Origin: an uncultured Tenacibaculum sp.
GTDB taxonomy: Bacteria > Bacteroidota > Bacteroidia > Flavobacteriales > Flavobacteriaceae
NCBI GenBank assembly: GCA_947497895.1
Contig: CANMIL010000003.1
Span: 496,001 to 560,000 of the forward strand
Direction: 5' to 3'
DNA length: 64,000 bases
Shown one piece after another: positions 50,821-58,249 of the stretch; the first letter of the stretch is position 1, and every line of letters starts with the position of its first letter. The notes under the pieces are model-generated. The model was not told where the DNA came from and ran no database searches. It saw only the letters and a list, made by a program, of their open reading frames with translations. The position numbers and the translations under genes were made by a program.

Positions 50821-51759
50821 TTGGAAGTAACCCATTCTATTTTTGATTTTAATCCCTCTCAAAAAACGTATGTTACCATTGGGACTTTTGATGGAGTCCA
50901 TATTGGTCATCAGAAAATCATTAAGAAATTAATAGAGGATGCTAAATCGAGCAACAAGAAATCTGTTGTTCTTACTTTCTTTCCTCATCCCAGAATGGTA
51001 CTTCAACAGGATGTTTCTATTCAACTAATCAACACCATTCAGGAAAGAACGCAACAGTTTGAAAACTTAGGTTTAGATTATCTAATTATTCATCCGTTTG
51101 ACAGAGAATTTTCGCGACTTACTGCACTGGATTTTGTGAGAGACGTATTGGTAAATAAGTTGAATATTGATAAACTGATCATAGGTTATGATCATCATTT
51201 TGGAAAAAACAGAGAAGGAAACATTGAACAACTCACTGAGTATTCGCATTTGTATGACTTCAATGTTGAAGAAATTCCAGCTCAAGATATTGACGACGTT
51301 TCTGTAAGTTCTACCAAAATTAGAACCGCTCTTTTAAACGGTCAATTAAAAACAGCAAACGATTATCTCGGATATAATTTTAGCTTAACAGGAACAGTGG
51401 TTACAGGAGAGCAGCTTGGTAAGAAAATAGGGTTTCCTACGGCAAATATCCATATAACAGAAGAATATAAATTAATTCCAAAAACAGGAGCTTATGTTGT
51501 TAAATCTAACATAAACGGTCAATTAGTTTTTGGAATGATGAATATAGGCGTTAGACCCACGGTAAGTGGTGCTAATAGAACGATTGAAGTACATTTTTTC
51601 GACTTCAATAAAGACATATACAATCAACAAATTACGGTTGAACTACTCTATTTTTTAAGAGATGAAGAAAAATTTAATTCTGTGAATGAATTAAAGGAAC
51701 AATTAGAAAAAGATGAAAGAAATGCGGGTGACTTTTTAAAAAGTTACGCCAACTTCTAA
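50821..51759 (+). CDS. ribF: Bifunctional riboflavin kinase/FAD synthetase
   Basis: RibF converts riboflavin to FMN and then FAD. With a TTG start at 50821 the product has 312 residues, the usual family length. The N-terminal adenylyltransferase domain begins near TIGTFDGVHIGHQKII (HIGH-like motif) and includes YDHHFGKNREG and SSTKIRTAL. The C-terminal kinase domain has GKKIGFPTANI and GMMNIGVRPT. The upstream ATG at 50734 would add 29 hydrophobic and basic residues not seen in the family and lies before the promoter box. An ATG for the true start is not available, hence the TTG. Confidence 0.93.
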   Translation: MEVTHSIFDFNPSQKTYVTIGTFDGVHIGHQKIIKKLIEDAKSSNKKSVVLTFFPHPRMVLQQDVSIQLINTIQERTQQFENLGLDYLIIHPFDREFSRLTALDFVRDVLVNKLNIDKLIIGYDHHFGKNREGNIEQLTEYSHLYDFNVEEIPAQDIDDVSVSSTKIRTALLNGQLKTANDYLGYNFSLTGTVVTGEQLGKKIGFPTANIHITEEYKLIPKTGAYVVKSNINGQLVFGMMNIGVRPTVSGANRTIEVHFFDFNKDIYNQQITVELLYFLRDEEKFNSVNELKEQLEKDERNAGDFLKSYANF

Positions 51760-51856
51760 TTTCAAAAATTATTAAATAAATCCCCCCTTATTCTTAAACC
51801 TCTAGAATTAGCTTTTGACGCAACACACGAACAAAGTTAATTTTTTTAAAGTCTTT

Positions 51857-51878
51857 ATAATGACACACTTGTCATTAT
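51857..51878. promoter_or_regulatory. Perfect palindrome upstream of the XRE regulator gene (candidate operator)
   Basis: The arms ATAATGACA (51857-51865) and TGTCATTAT (51870-51878) flank CACT. The site is 10 bp before the upstream ATG at 51888 and 40 bp before the preferred ATG at 51918, a position suited to autoregulation by the HTH protein. No T-run follows, so it is not a terminator. Confidence 0.6.
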
Positions 51879-51917
51879 GTAATTCATATGTTTTTAAGAA
51901 TTTGTATCAAAAAAAGA

Positions 51918-52145
51918 ATGATACTGTCAAAAGAGGAGATAACTTTAAAAAAGATTGCCCTTTGCGTTAAAATTCTAAGAGATGAGTATAATGTAACTTT
52001 GAGCGAATTTTATATTGACACTGGGATCCATTTAGCGAGAATAGAACAGGGAAAAACTAACATTACCATTTCTACGCTACAAAAGATATGCGAATACTTC
52101 AATATTACCTTGGCAGACTTCTTCGTGATGATGGAAGAAATTTAG
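51918..52145 (+). CDS. Small XRE-family helix-turn-helix regulator
   Basis: The 75-residue product (start MILSKEEITLKK; an ATG 30 bp upstream adds ten residues) is almost entirely an HTH_3/XRE DNA-binding domain. LRDEYNVTLSEFYIDTGIHLARIEQGKTNITISTLQKICEYF shows the helix-turn-helix with the usual IEQGK pattern. No second domain is present. A perfect palindrome upstream suggests it represses its own gene. It could be an orphan antitoxin-like regulator, but no toxin gene is adjacent (serS follows behind its own promoter). Confidence 0.85.
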   Translation: MILSKEEITLKKIALCVKILRDEYNVTLSEFYIDTGIHLARIEQGKTNITISTLQKICEYFNITLADFFVMMEEI

Positions 52146-52181
52146 TATTAGTAAGGCATTGCTTAAATCTATTACTTCCTT

Positions 52182-52189
52182 TATCTTTG
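52182..52189 (+). promoter_or_regulatory. Bacteroidota -7 box (TATCTTTG) for serS
   Basis: An exact TAnnTTTG match 21 bp before the serS ATG, with a TTG at 52159-52161 about 20 bp upstream as a possible -33 element. Confidence 0.7.
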
Positions 52190-52210
52190 CTCCTCTTAAA
52201 AAAATAAAAG

Positions 52211-53485
52211 ATGTTACAAATTCAGTTTATTAGAGAAAACAAACAAACTGTTTTAGATGGGCTTGCAAAACGTAATTTTGCAAATGCTGAAACAATTATT
52301 GATGAAGTATTAAATACAGATGAAGCCAGAAGATCGACTCAGGTTTTATTAGACAATGTATTGGCTGAATCTAATAAACTGTCCAAGGAAATAGGTGCTC
52401 TTTTCAAGTCTGGAGAAGTTCAAAAAGCAAACTTAATTAAGGAAAAAACTGGTCAGTTAAAAGAGGAGTCAAAAGAGCTTTCTGAAAAACTAAACGAAGT
52501 TTCGGATAAGCTTCAAAATTTATTATATCAAATTCCAAATGTACCTCATGCTTCTGTTGTTGCCGGGAAAAATGAAGAAGACAATGAAGAAATTTATAAA
52601 GAAGGTACCATTCCTGATCTTGGTGATAAGGCATTACCTCACTGGGAACTTGCTAAAAAGTACGATATTATAGATTTCGATTTAGGGGCTAAAGTTACAG
52701 GGGCTGGATTTCCTATTTATAAAGGAAAAGGAGCTCGTTTACAGCGTGCTTTAATTTCTTATTTTCTAGATAAAAATACGGCTGCTGGTTATACTGAGGT
52801 ACAAGTGCCTCATTTAATCAATGAAGCTTCTGGATATGGAACTGGTCAATTACCAGATAAAGAAGGACAAATGTATCACATTACTGTTGACGATTTGTAC
52901 TTAATTCCAACTGCCGAAGTTCCGATAACCAACATGTTTAGAGGAGACTTGTTAAAAGAAGCTGATTTACCAAAATCTTTTACAGGTTATACACCTTGTT
53001 TTAGAAGAGAAGCAGGAAGTTATGGTGCTCATGTAAGAGGTTTAAATAGATTACACCAATTTGACAAGGTTGAAATCGTAAGAGTTGAACACCCAGACAA
53101 TTCTTACAATGCTTTAAACGGAATGGTTGAGCATATTAAAGAGATATTAAGAGAATTAAAGCTTCCTTATAGAATTTTACGTTTATGCGGTGGCGATACT
53201 GGTTTTACTTCAGCACTAACTTTTGATTTTGAACTATATTCCACGGCTCAAGAGCGTTGGTTAGAAATTAGTTCCGCTTCGAATTTTGAGACATATCAAG
53301 CTAATAGATTAAAGTTACGCTTTAAAAACAAAGATGGAAAAAGTCAATTGGCACATACCCTAAACGGTAGTTCATTGGCATTACCTCGTGTATTAGCAGG
53401 AATTCTTGAAAATTATCAGACAGAGGAAGGAATAAAAATTCCAGAAGTATTAGTTCCTTATTGTGGATTTGATATTATCGATTAA
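52211..53485 (+). CDS. serS: Serine--tRNA ligase
   Basis: SerRS charges tRNA-Ser. The 424-residue enzyme has the long N-terminal coiled-coil arm that grips the tRNA long variable arm (residues about 30-105). Class II motifs follow: motif 2 in GYTPCFRREAGSYGAHVRGLNRLHQF and motif 3 in NGSSLALPRVLAGILENYQ. Start and length are normal. It is a single-gene unit with a TATCTTTG box and a bidirectional terminator. Confidence 0.97.
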   Translation: MLQIQFIRENKQTVLDGLAKRNFANAETIIDEVLNTDEARRSTQVLLDNVLAESNKLSKEIGALFKSGEVQKANLIKEKTGQLKEESKELSEKLNEVSDKLQNLLYQIPNVPHASVVAGKNEEDNEEIYKEGTIPDLGDKALPHWELAKKYDIIDFDLGAKVTGAGFPIYKGKGARLQRALISYFLDKNTAAGYTEVQVPHLINEASGYGTGQLPDKEGQMYHITVDDLYLIPTAEVPITNMFRGDLLKEADLPKSFTGYTPCFRREAGSYGAHVRGLNRLHQFDKVEIVRVEHPDNSYNALNGMVEHIKEILRELKLPYRILRLCGGDTGFTSALTFDFELYSTAQERWLEISSASNFETYQANRLKLRFKNKDGKSQLAHTLNGSSLALPRVLAGILENYQTEEGIKIPEVLVPYCGFDIID

Positions 53486-53511
53486 TTCGATAAAAGAGAT
53501 ATAAAAAAAAC

Positions 53512-53542
53512 AAAAAGTAAGTTTCTGAGAAACTTACTTTTT
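53512..53542. terminator. Bidirectional terminator between serS and a 47-residue gene
   Basis: The perfect 14-bp arms AAAAAGTAAGTTTC/GAAACTTACTTTTT flank TGA, with T-runs on both strands. It directly abuts the stop codon of the minus-strand small gene. Confidence 0.9.
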
Positions 53543-53685
53543 TAGTTTGCAATCACTGCAACCATTAATTTCTTGTATCTATTCATTTCTAAAAGAGCGT
53601 CAAAATATTGTGATATTTGTCCGTTTCTCATAAACTCATTTGCTCTTTCTTTTGCCGATTCGTATTGTTTTGATAAAGTTTTCAT
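53542..53685 (-). CDS. Small cytosolic protein of 47 residues, function unknown
   Basis: This ORF encodes MKTLSKQYESAKERANEFMR, continues with NGQISQYFDALLEMNRYKKL and ends MVAVIAN. It is helical and charged with no signal or membrane segment. Support for reality: it ends exactly at a bidirectional terminator, has natural amino-acid composition, and lies in a space otherwise too large for serS and its convergent neighbour. A short conserved family of this type in Flavobacteriaceae would not surprise me, but I cannot name it. Function unknown. Confidence 0.6.
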   Translation of the reverse strand: MKTLSKQYESAKERANEFMRNGQISQYFDALLEMNRYKKLMVAVIAN

Positions 53686-53891
53686 TTGTGTATAATTTAG
53701 TTATGCTAAATAGAAAACAAAGTTCGTGCCAAAAAATATAGTGAAGGCTTTTTTAGTTTAAAATTACTTCAGTTTTTTATCGGTAAAATTTGTTATAAAA
53801 TATTTAAAAAGGAAGTAACCCTTTGATAATAGGTCTTTTTTTAGGATTTTTGTGTTACTGGTGTTTCATAAAATTCATTAGTACCTTTTTA

Positions 53892-55667
53892 ATGAAAAAA
53901 AATATAGCCTTTCTCTTTTTGTTTTTCTTGTGTTCTTTTTCTTTTGCTCAGAAGAACAATTTCATCATTGCTGAAAATTATTTTAGAAATAATGAATTCA
54001 AAAAAGCCATTCAACTTTATAAAGACTTATATAAAAAGAGTCCGTACAACACCACATACTTAAAGCGATTGGTTACCTGTTATCAAGAAACAAATCAATT
54101 TTCTTTAGTTGAAACTCTTGTTACTGAAAAAATTAAACGATTTCCAAAGCAAACTTTTCTTTTAGTCGTTTTAGGTCATAACTACGAAAGACAGCAGCTT
54201 TCTGAAAAAGCCAATGAATACTATCAAAAGGCATTAGAAACCATTAAAAGCAAACGTGGCTATGGAAGTGTAACAGCCAACCTTTTTAAAGAGTACAATA
54301 AATTAGATTATGCTATTGATGCTTACACCACTGTAATGGAGCAAAACCCTAAAGCTAATTTTGGGTTTCAACTAGCTCAGATATATGGTGAAAAAGGAGA
54401 TTTCGGAAAAATGTTTGAGTCGTATGTTGATTTAGTAGATAAAAATGAAAACTTCGTTAACAATGTAAAACGATACGCTAATAGATACATTACTGAAGAA
54501 CCCGAAAACGAAAATAATATTTTGTTTAAAAGAGCATTGTTAAAAAAATCAATTAGCAATCCTAAAAACATTTGGAATAATCTGCTTGCTTGGCTGTTTA
54601 TTAAACAAAAACAGTATCAAAAAGCCTTAACTCAATACAAAGCATTACTTGCACGCGATGCCGATCATTTATCTAGTGTAAAGGAATTAGGTAAAATAGC
54701 CTTTGATAATTTAGACAATGATTCTGCTAAAGATTGCTTCAATTTGGTTATTGAAAAAACCAATTATGAAAGTGATAAGTTTCATGCTATTTACATGAAC
54801 TTAATTATTGATATCGCTAACAAAGAACCAGAATTGGACAGTAAATTCAAAGAAGTCTTCGACCAATATGGAATCAATAAAAAAACGATATACATTCAAC
54901 TAGCTTATGCTGATTTCTTAACGTTTCAACGCAATAACCCAGAGGAAGCAACTTCTGTTTTAGAGAAAGCTTTGAGTTTAGCAGGATCAAAATTTGCCAA
55001 GGCATCAGTAAAACTAAAATTAGGAGAAGTTCTGGTATTTACTAGAAAATTTAATAAAGCTTTAATTTATTTTTCTCAAGTTCAAACAAAATTCAAAAAT
55101 CATGAACTAGCCCAAGAAGCGCGCTTTAAAGTGGCCCAAACATCATATTTTAACAGCGATTTTACCTGGGCAAAAGCGCAACTTAAAATATTAAAAGGTT
55201 CAGCCACTCAACTTATAGCAAATGACGCTACTGAGCTTTTTTTAACTATTTCTGACAATCAACCCTCAGATAGCATTCCTACAGGGCTAAAAGAATATGC
55301 GAAAGCCGATTTACTTTCTTACCAAAACAAAAATGATGATGCTATCACAATTTTAGCAGAGGTGATTAAGAATTTCAAAAACCAACCTATTGAAGATGAA
55401 GCTCTTTTTAAACAAGCCGAACTTTATGTAAAGAAAGAAAAGTTTAATGAGGCTATTGCGAATTTTGAAAAGGTACTATTAGTAAATCCAGAAGGCGTTT
55501 TAGTAGACAATAGCTTGTACGCTTTAGCAGAATTATACAATTCAAAATTAAATAACCCCGAAAAGGCTTCAGAATACTACCAAAAGATTATTTTTGACCA
55601 CGCTTCAAGCATATATTTAGTTGATGCAAGAAGAAAGTTCAGAAAATTAAGAGGCGACGACATTTAA
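53892..55667 (+). CDS. Exported TPR-repeat protein
   Basis: From the ATG at 53892 the 591-residue product has a clean signal peptide (MKKNIAFLFLFFLCSFSFAQ); the upstream GTG/ATA extension to 53823 adds an improbable hydrophobic tail. About ten or more tetratricopeptide repeats follow (for example AENYFRNNEFKKAIQLYKDL and DEALFKQAELYVKKEKF), so a solenoid scaffold in the periplasm or outer membrane is expected. Assembly factors of the outer membrane and gliding or T9SS complexes often have this form, but no specific family is identified. It is followed by the DUF4286-rsmA-mgtE operon. Confidence 0.85.
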   Translation: MKKNIAFLFLFFLCSFSFAQKNNFIIAENYFRNNEFKKAIQLYKDLYKKSPYNTTYLKRLVTCYQETNQFSLVETLVTEKIKRFPKQTFLLVVLGHNYERQQLSEKANEYYQKALETIKSKRGYGSVTANLFKEYNKLDYAIDAYTTVMEQNPKANFGFQLAQIYGEKGDFGKMFESYVDLVDKNENFVNNVKRYANRYITEEPENENNILFKRALLKKSISNPKNIWNNLLAWLFIKQKQYQKALTQYKALLARDADHLSSVKELGKIAFDNLDNDSAKDCFNLVIEKTNYESDKFHAIYMNLIIDIANKEPELDSKFKEVFDQYGINKKTIYIQLAYADFLTFQRNNPEEATSVLEKALSLAGSKFAKASVKLKLGEVLVFTRKFNKALIYFSQVQTKFKNHELAQEARFKVAQTSYFNSDFTWAKAQLKILKGSATQLIANDATELFLTISDNQPSDSIPTGLKEYAKADLLSYQNKNDDAITILAEVIKNFKNQPIEDEALFKQAELYVKKEKFNEAIANFEKVLLVNPEGVLVDNSLYALAELYNSKLNNPEKASEYYQKIIFDHASSIYLVDARRKFRKLRGDDI

Positions 55668-55707
55668 TTAACTCATGCATAGATTATAGCTTGTAAAAAG
55701 CACTGCT

Positions 55708-55715
55708 TATCTTTG
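55708..55715 (+). promoter_or_regulatory. Bacteroidota -7 box (TATCTTTG) for the DUF4286-rsmA-mgtE operon
   Basis: An exact TAnnTTTG match 22 bp before the ATG at 55738. Confidence 0.65.
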
Positions 55716-55737
55716 CATTTTTATCGAATTTAAATTT

Positions 55738-56067
55738 ATGTACATATATAACGTTACTGTAAACGTAGATGAGAGCATTCATGCTGAATGGTTAGTTTGG
55801 ATTGAAAATCATATTCCAGAAGTATTAGCAACCGGTCATTTTTTAAGTGCAAAAATGACGCAGGTCTTAGTTGAAGAAGAAATGGGAGGAATTACTTATT
55901 CGATTCAATACACCGCAAAAACTAAAGAAGACTTAGACAACTACTATAACCTTAGTGCTGAAAAATTAAGAGGTGATGGTATGAAAAAGTTCGCAGATAA
56001 AATGCTTGCTTTTAGAACAGAATTAAAGGTTATAAAAGAGTTTTATCCTGTTTCAAATAATAACTAA
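55738..56067 (+). CDS. DUF4286 family protein
   Basis: The 109-residue cytoplasmic protein starts MYIYNVTVNVDESIHAEWLVWIENHIPEVLATGHF and fits the DUF4286 family, a ferredoxin-like alpha-beta fold found only in Bacteroidota. No catalytic residues are known. It is the first gene of an operon with rsmA (36 bp gap) and mgtE. The same order occurs in other Bacteroidota, suggesting a role tied to ribosome maturation, but this is inference. Confidence 0.88.
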   Translation: MYIYNVTVNVDESIHAEWLVWIENHIPEVLATGHFLSAKMTQVLVEEEMGGITYSIQYTAKTKEDLDNYYNLSAEKLRGDGMKKFADKMLAFRTELKVIKEFYPVSNNN

Positions 56068-56103
56068 TAGTTTTAAAAATTCGTAAAACGATAACTGAAA
56101 GCA

Positions 56104-56916
56104 ATGAGTGTAAGAGCGAAAAAACATTTAGGACAACATTTTTTAACTGATGAAAATATAGCGAAAAAGATAGCTGACTCTTTAACAGAACAAGGCTATG
56201 ATGATGTTTTGGAAATAGGTCCAGGAATGGGAGTTCTTACGAAATACTTACTTGAAAAGGATCCTAAGGTTACTGTTATGGAGCTGGATTCTGAATCGGT
56301 TGTTTATTTGAAGGAAACCTTTCCTTTGGAGCATATAAAACTGAATACCTCAGCGGAAAAGTTCACTATTGTCGAAGGAGATTTTTTAAAGAAAGATTTA
56401 AAAACCTTCTTTTCAGGAAAGCAAGTAGCCATTATAGGTAATTTTCCTTATAACATTTCATCACAGATTGTATTTAAAGCTATTGAAAATCGTGAATTCG
56501 TTCCTGAATTTTCGGGAATGTTTCAAAAGGAAGTAGCACAACGTATCGCCGAGAAAAAAGGGAGTAAAGCTTATGGTATTATTTCGGTACTAACTCAAGC
56601 GTTTTATGATGCGGAGTATTTATTTACGGTACCACCTACTGTTTTTAACCCTCCTCCAAAAGTTGACTCAGGAGTCATCAGACTCATTAGAAAAGAGAAC
56701 TATACGCTTCCAGTTGATGAAGCTTTATTTTTCAGAGTAGTAAAAACAGCATTTAACCAACGAAGAAAAATGCTTCGTTCCAGCTTAAAATCATTTAATC
56801 TTTCGGTCACTTTAAAAGAAGACCCTATATTTGCTATGCGTCCTGAACAACTGTCAGTACAGGATTTTGTTGATTTAACATCTAAAATAGCAAACGATGG
56901 CACTGGAAATCACTAA
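56104..56916 (+). CDS. rsmA: 16S rRNA (adenine-N6,N6)-dimethyltransferase
   Basis: RsmA (KsgA) dimethylates A1518 and A1519 in helix 45 of 16S rRNA using SAM. The 270-residue protein has the N-terminal [21 protein letters not shown] motif [13 protein letters not shown], an acidic MELDSESV, and the catalytic [13 protein letters not shown]. It normally ends with a small C-terminal domain ([13 protein letters not shown]). The mgtE start overlaps its end by 20 bp, so translation is coupled. Confidence 0.97.
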   Translation: MSVRAKKHLGQHFLTDENIAKKIADSLTEQGYDDVLEIGPGMGVLTKYLLEKDPKVTVMELDSESVVYLKETFPLEHIKLNTSAEKFTIVEGDFLKKDLKTFFSGKQVAIIGNFPYNISSQIVFKAIENREFVPEFSGMFQKEVAQRIAEKKGSKAYGIISVLTQAFYDAEYLFTVPPTVFNPPPKVDSGVIRLIRKENYTLPVDEALFFRVVKTAFNQRRKMLRSSLKSFNLSVTLKEDPIFAMRPEQLSVQDFVDLTSKIANDGTGNH

Positions 56917-58246
56917 AGAACTTATTGAGAATGTAGAAGACTTGATTCTGAATAAAAAAGACGCTGCTTTAAACGACCTTTTTTCAGAAACACATCATGC
57001 CGATATTGCTGAAGTTTTGGACGAACTTTCTTTTGACGATGCAATTTATATCATTCGTTTATTAGATTCTGAAACTACTGCCGACGTTTTAATGGATGTC
57101 GATGAAGATGTTCGTGAAAAAATATTCGAAAGACTTTCTTCTAAAGAAATTGCTGAAGAAATTGAAGAACTTGACACCGATGATGCCGCTGACGTTATTG
57201 CCGAACTTCCAGAAGAAAGGAAGCAAGAAGTAATTCAAAAGATTGAGGACAAAGAACACGCCAAAGAAATTGTTGAGCTATTACGCTATGATGAGGACAC
57301 TGCTGGTGGTTTAATGGCGAAAGAGCTTGTAAAGGTAAACGAAAACTGGAATGTACTTACTTGTGTAAAAGAAATGCGCTTACAAGCTGAAGAAGTTACG
57401 CGCGTGCATTCTATTTATGTAGTTGATAACGATGGAAAACTAAAAGGTAGATTGTCTTTGAAAGATCTGCTAATGGCCTCTACTCGATCAAAAATTGCCG
57501 ATGTATATATTCCTAAAGTTGATTTTGTAAATGTTCATGACAAAGCCGAAGATATTGCTAATGTTATGATGAAATACGACTTAGAAGCTATTCCTGTAGT
57601 TGATGAATTAGGGGTGTTGGTTGGACGAATTACTATTGATGACATTGTTGATGTTATTAAAGAAGAGGCTGATAAAGATTATCAGTTAGCTGCCGGAATT
57701 ACTCAGGATGTTGAGGCAAGTGATTCAATTATTCAGTTAACAAAAGCAAGACTTCCTTGGCTATTTTTAGGTTTAATTGGAGGTATTGGAGCTTTTTTAA
57801 TCATGGGTGAATTTGAGCATACTTTTAAAAAACATGCATTCTTATTTTTCTTTACGCCATTAATTGCAGCAATGGCTGGTAATGTTGGAGTACAATCTTC
57901 CGCTATTATCGTTCAAGGACTTGCCAATGATGATGTAAAAGGTAGTATTAAGAATCGATTGATTAAAGAGATGCTTTTAGCATTACTAAATGGTGTAGTA
58001 TTAGCGATTTTCTTGTTTTTATTCGTTTTAGCTTACGAGCGCGACTTTATGAAAGCTTTGGCTATCTCTGTATCTTTAATTGTTGTTATTGTCGTAGCGG
58101 GCTTAATAGGTACCTTTATTCCATTATTTTTAGATAAAAGAGGAATAGACCCTGCTATTGCAACAGGGCCTTTTATTACTACTAGTAATGATATTTTTGG
58201 AATATTAATTTACTTCTTAATTGCTCAATTAATACTAGGAGTGTAA
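56897..58246 (+). CDS. mgtE: Magnesium transporter MgtE
   Basis: MgtE is a Mg2+-selective channel. The 449-residue protein shows the family order: an acidic N domain (residues 10-130, [17 protein letters not shown]), two CBS domains (about 140-250, [15 protein letters not shown] and [10 protein letters not shown]), a plug helix, and five transmembrane helices containing the [24 protein letters not shown] pore block. The cytosolic part senses Mg2+ and closes the pore. It overlaps rsmA by 20 bp and ends 3 bp before the convergent LRR gene's stop, leaving no space for a classical terminator. Confidence 0.96.
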   Translation: MALEITKELIENVEDLILNKKDAALNDLFSETHHADIAEVLDELSFDDAIYIIRLLDSETTADVLMDVDEDVREKIFERLSSKEIAEEIEELDTDDAADVIAELPEERKQEVIQKIEDKEHAKEIVELLRYDEDTAGGLMAKELVKVNENWNVLTCVKEMRLQAEEVTRVHSIYVVDNDGKLKGRLSLKDLLMASTRSKIADVYIPKVDFVNVHDKAEDIANVMMKYDLEAIPVVDELGVLVGRITIDDIVDVIKEEADKDYQLAAGITQDVEASDSIIQLTKARLPWLFLGLIGGIGAFLIMGEFEHTFKKHAFLFFFTPLIAAMAGNVGVQSSAIIVQGLANDDVKGSIKNRLIKEMLLALLNGVVLAIFLFLFVLAYERDFMKALAISVSLIVVIVVAGLIGTFIPLFLDKRGIDPAIATGPFITTSNDIFGILIYFLIAQLILGV

Positions 58247-58249
58247 AAA

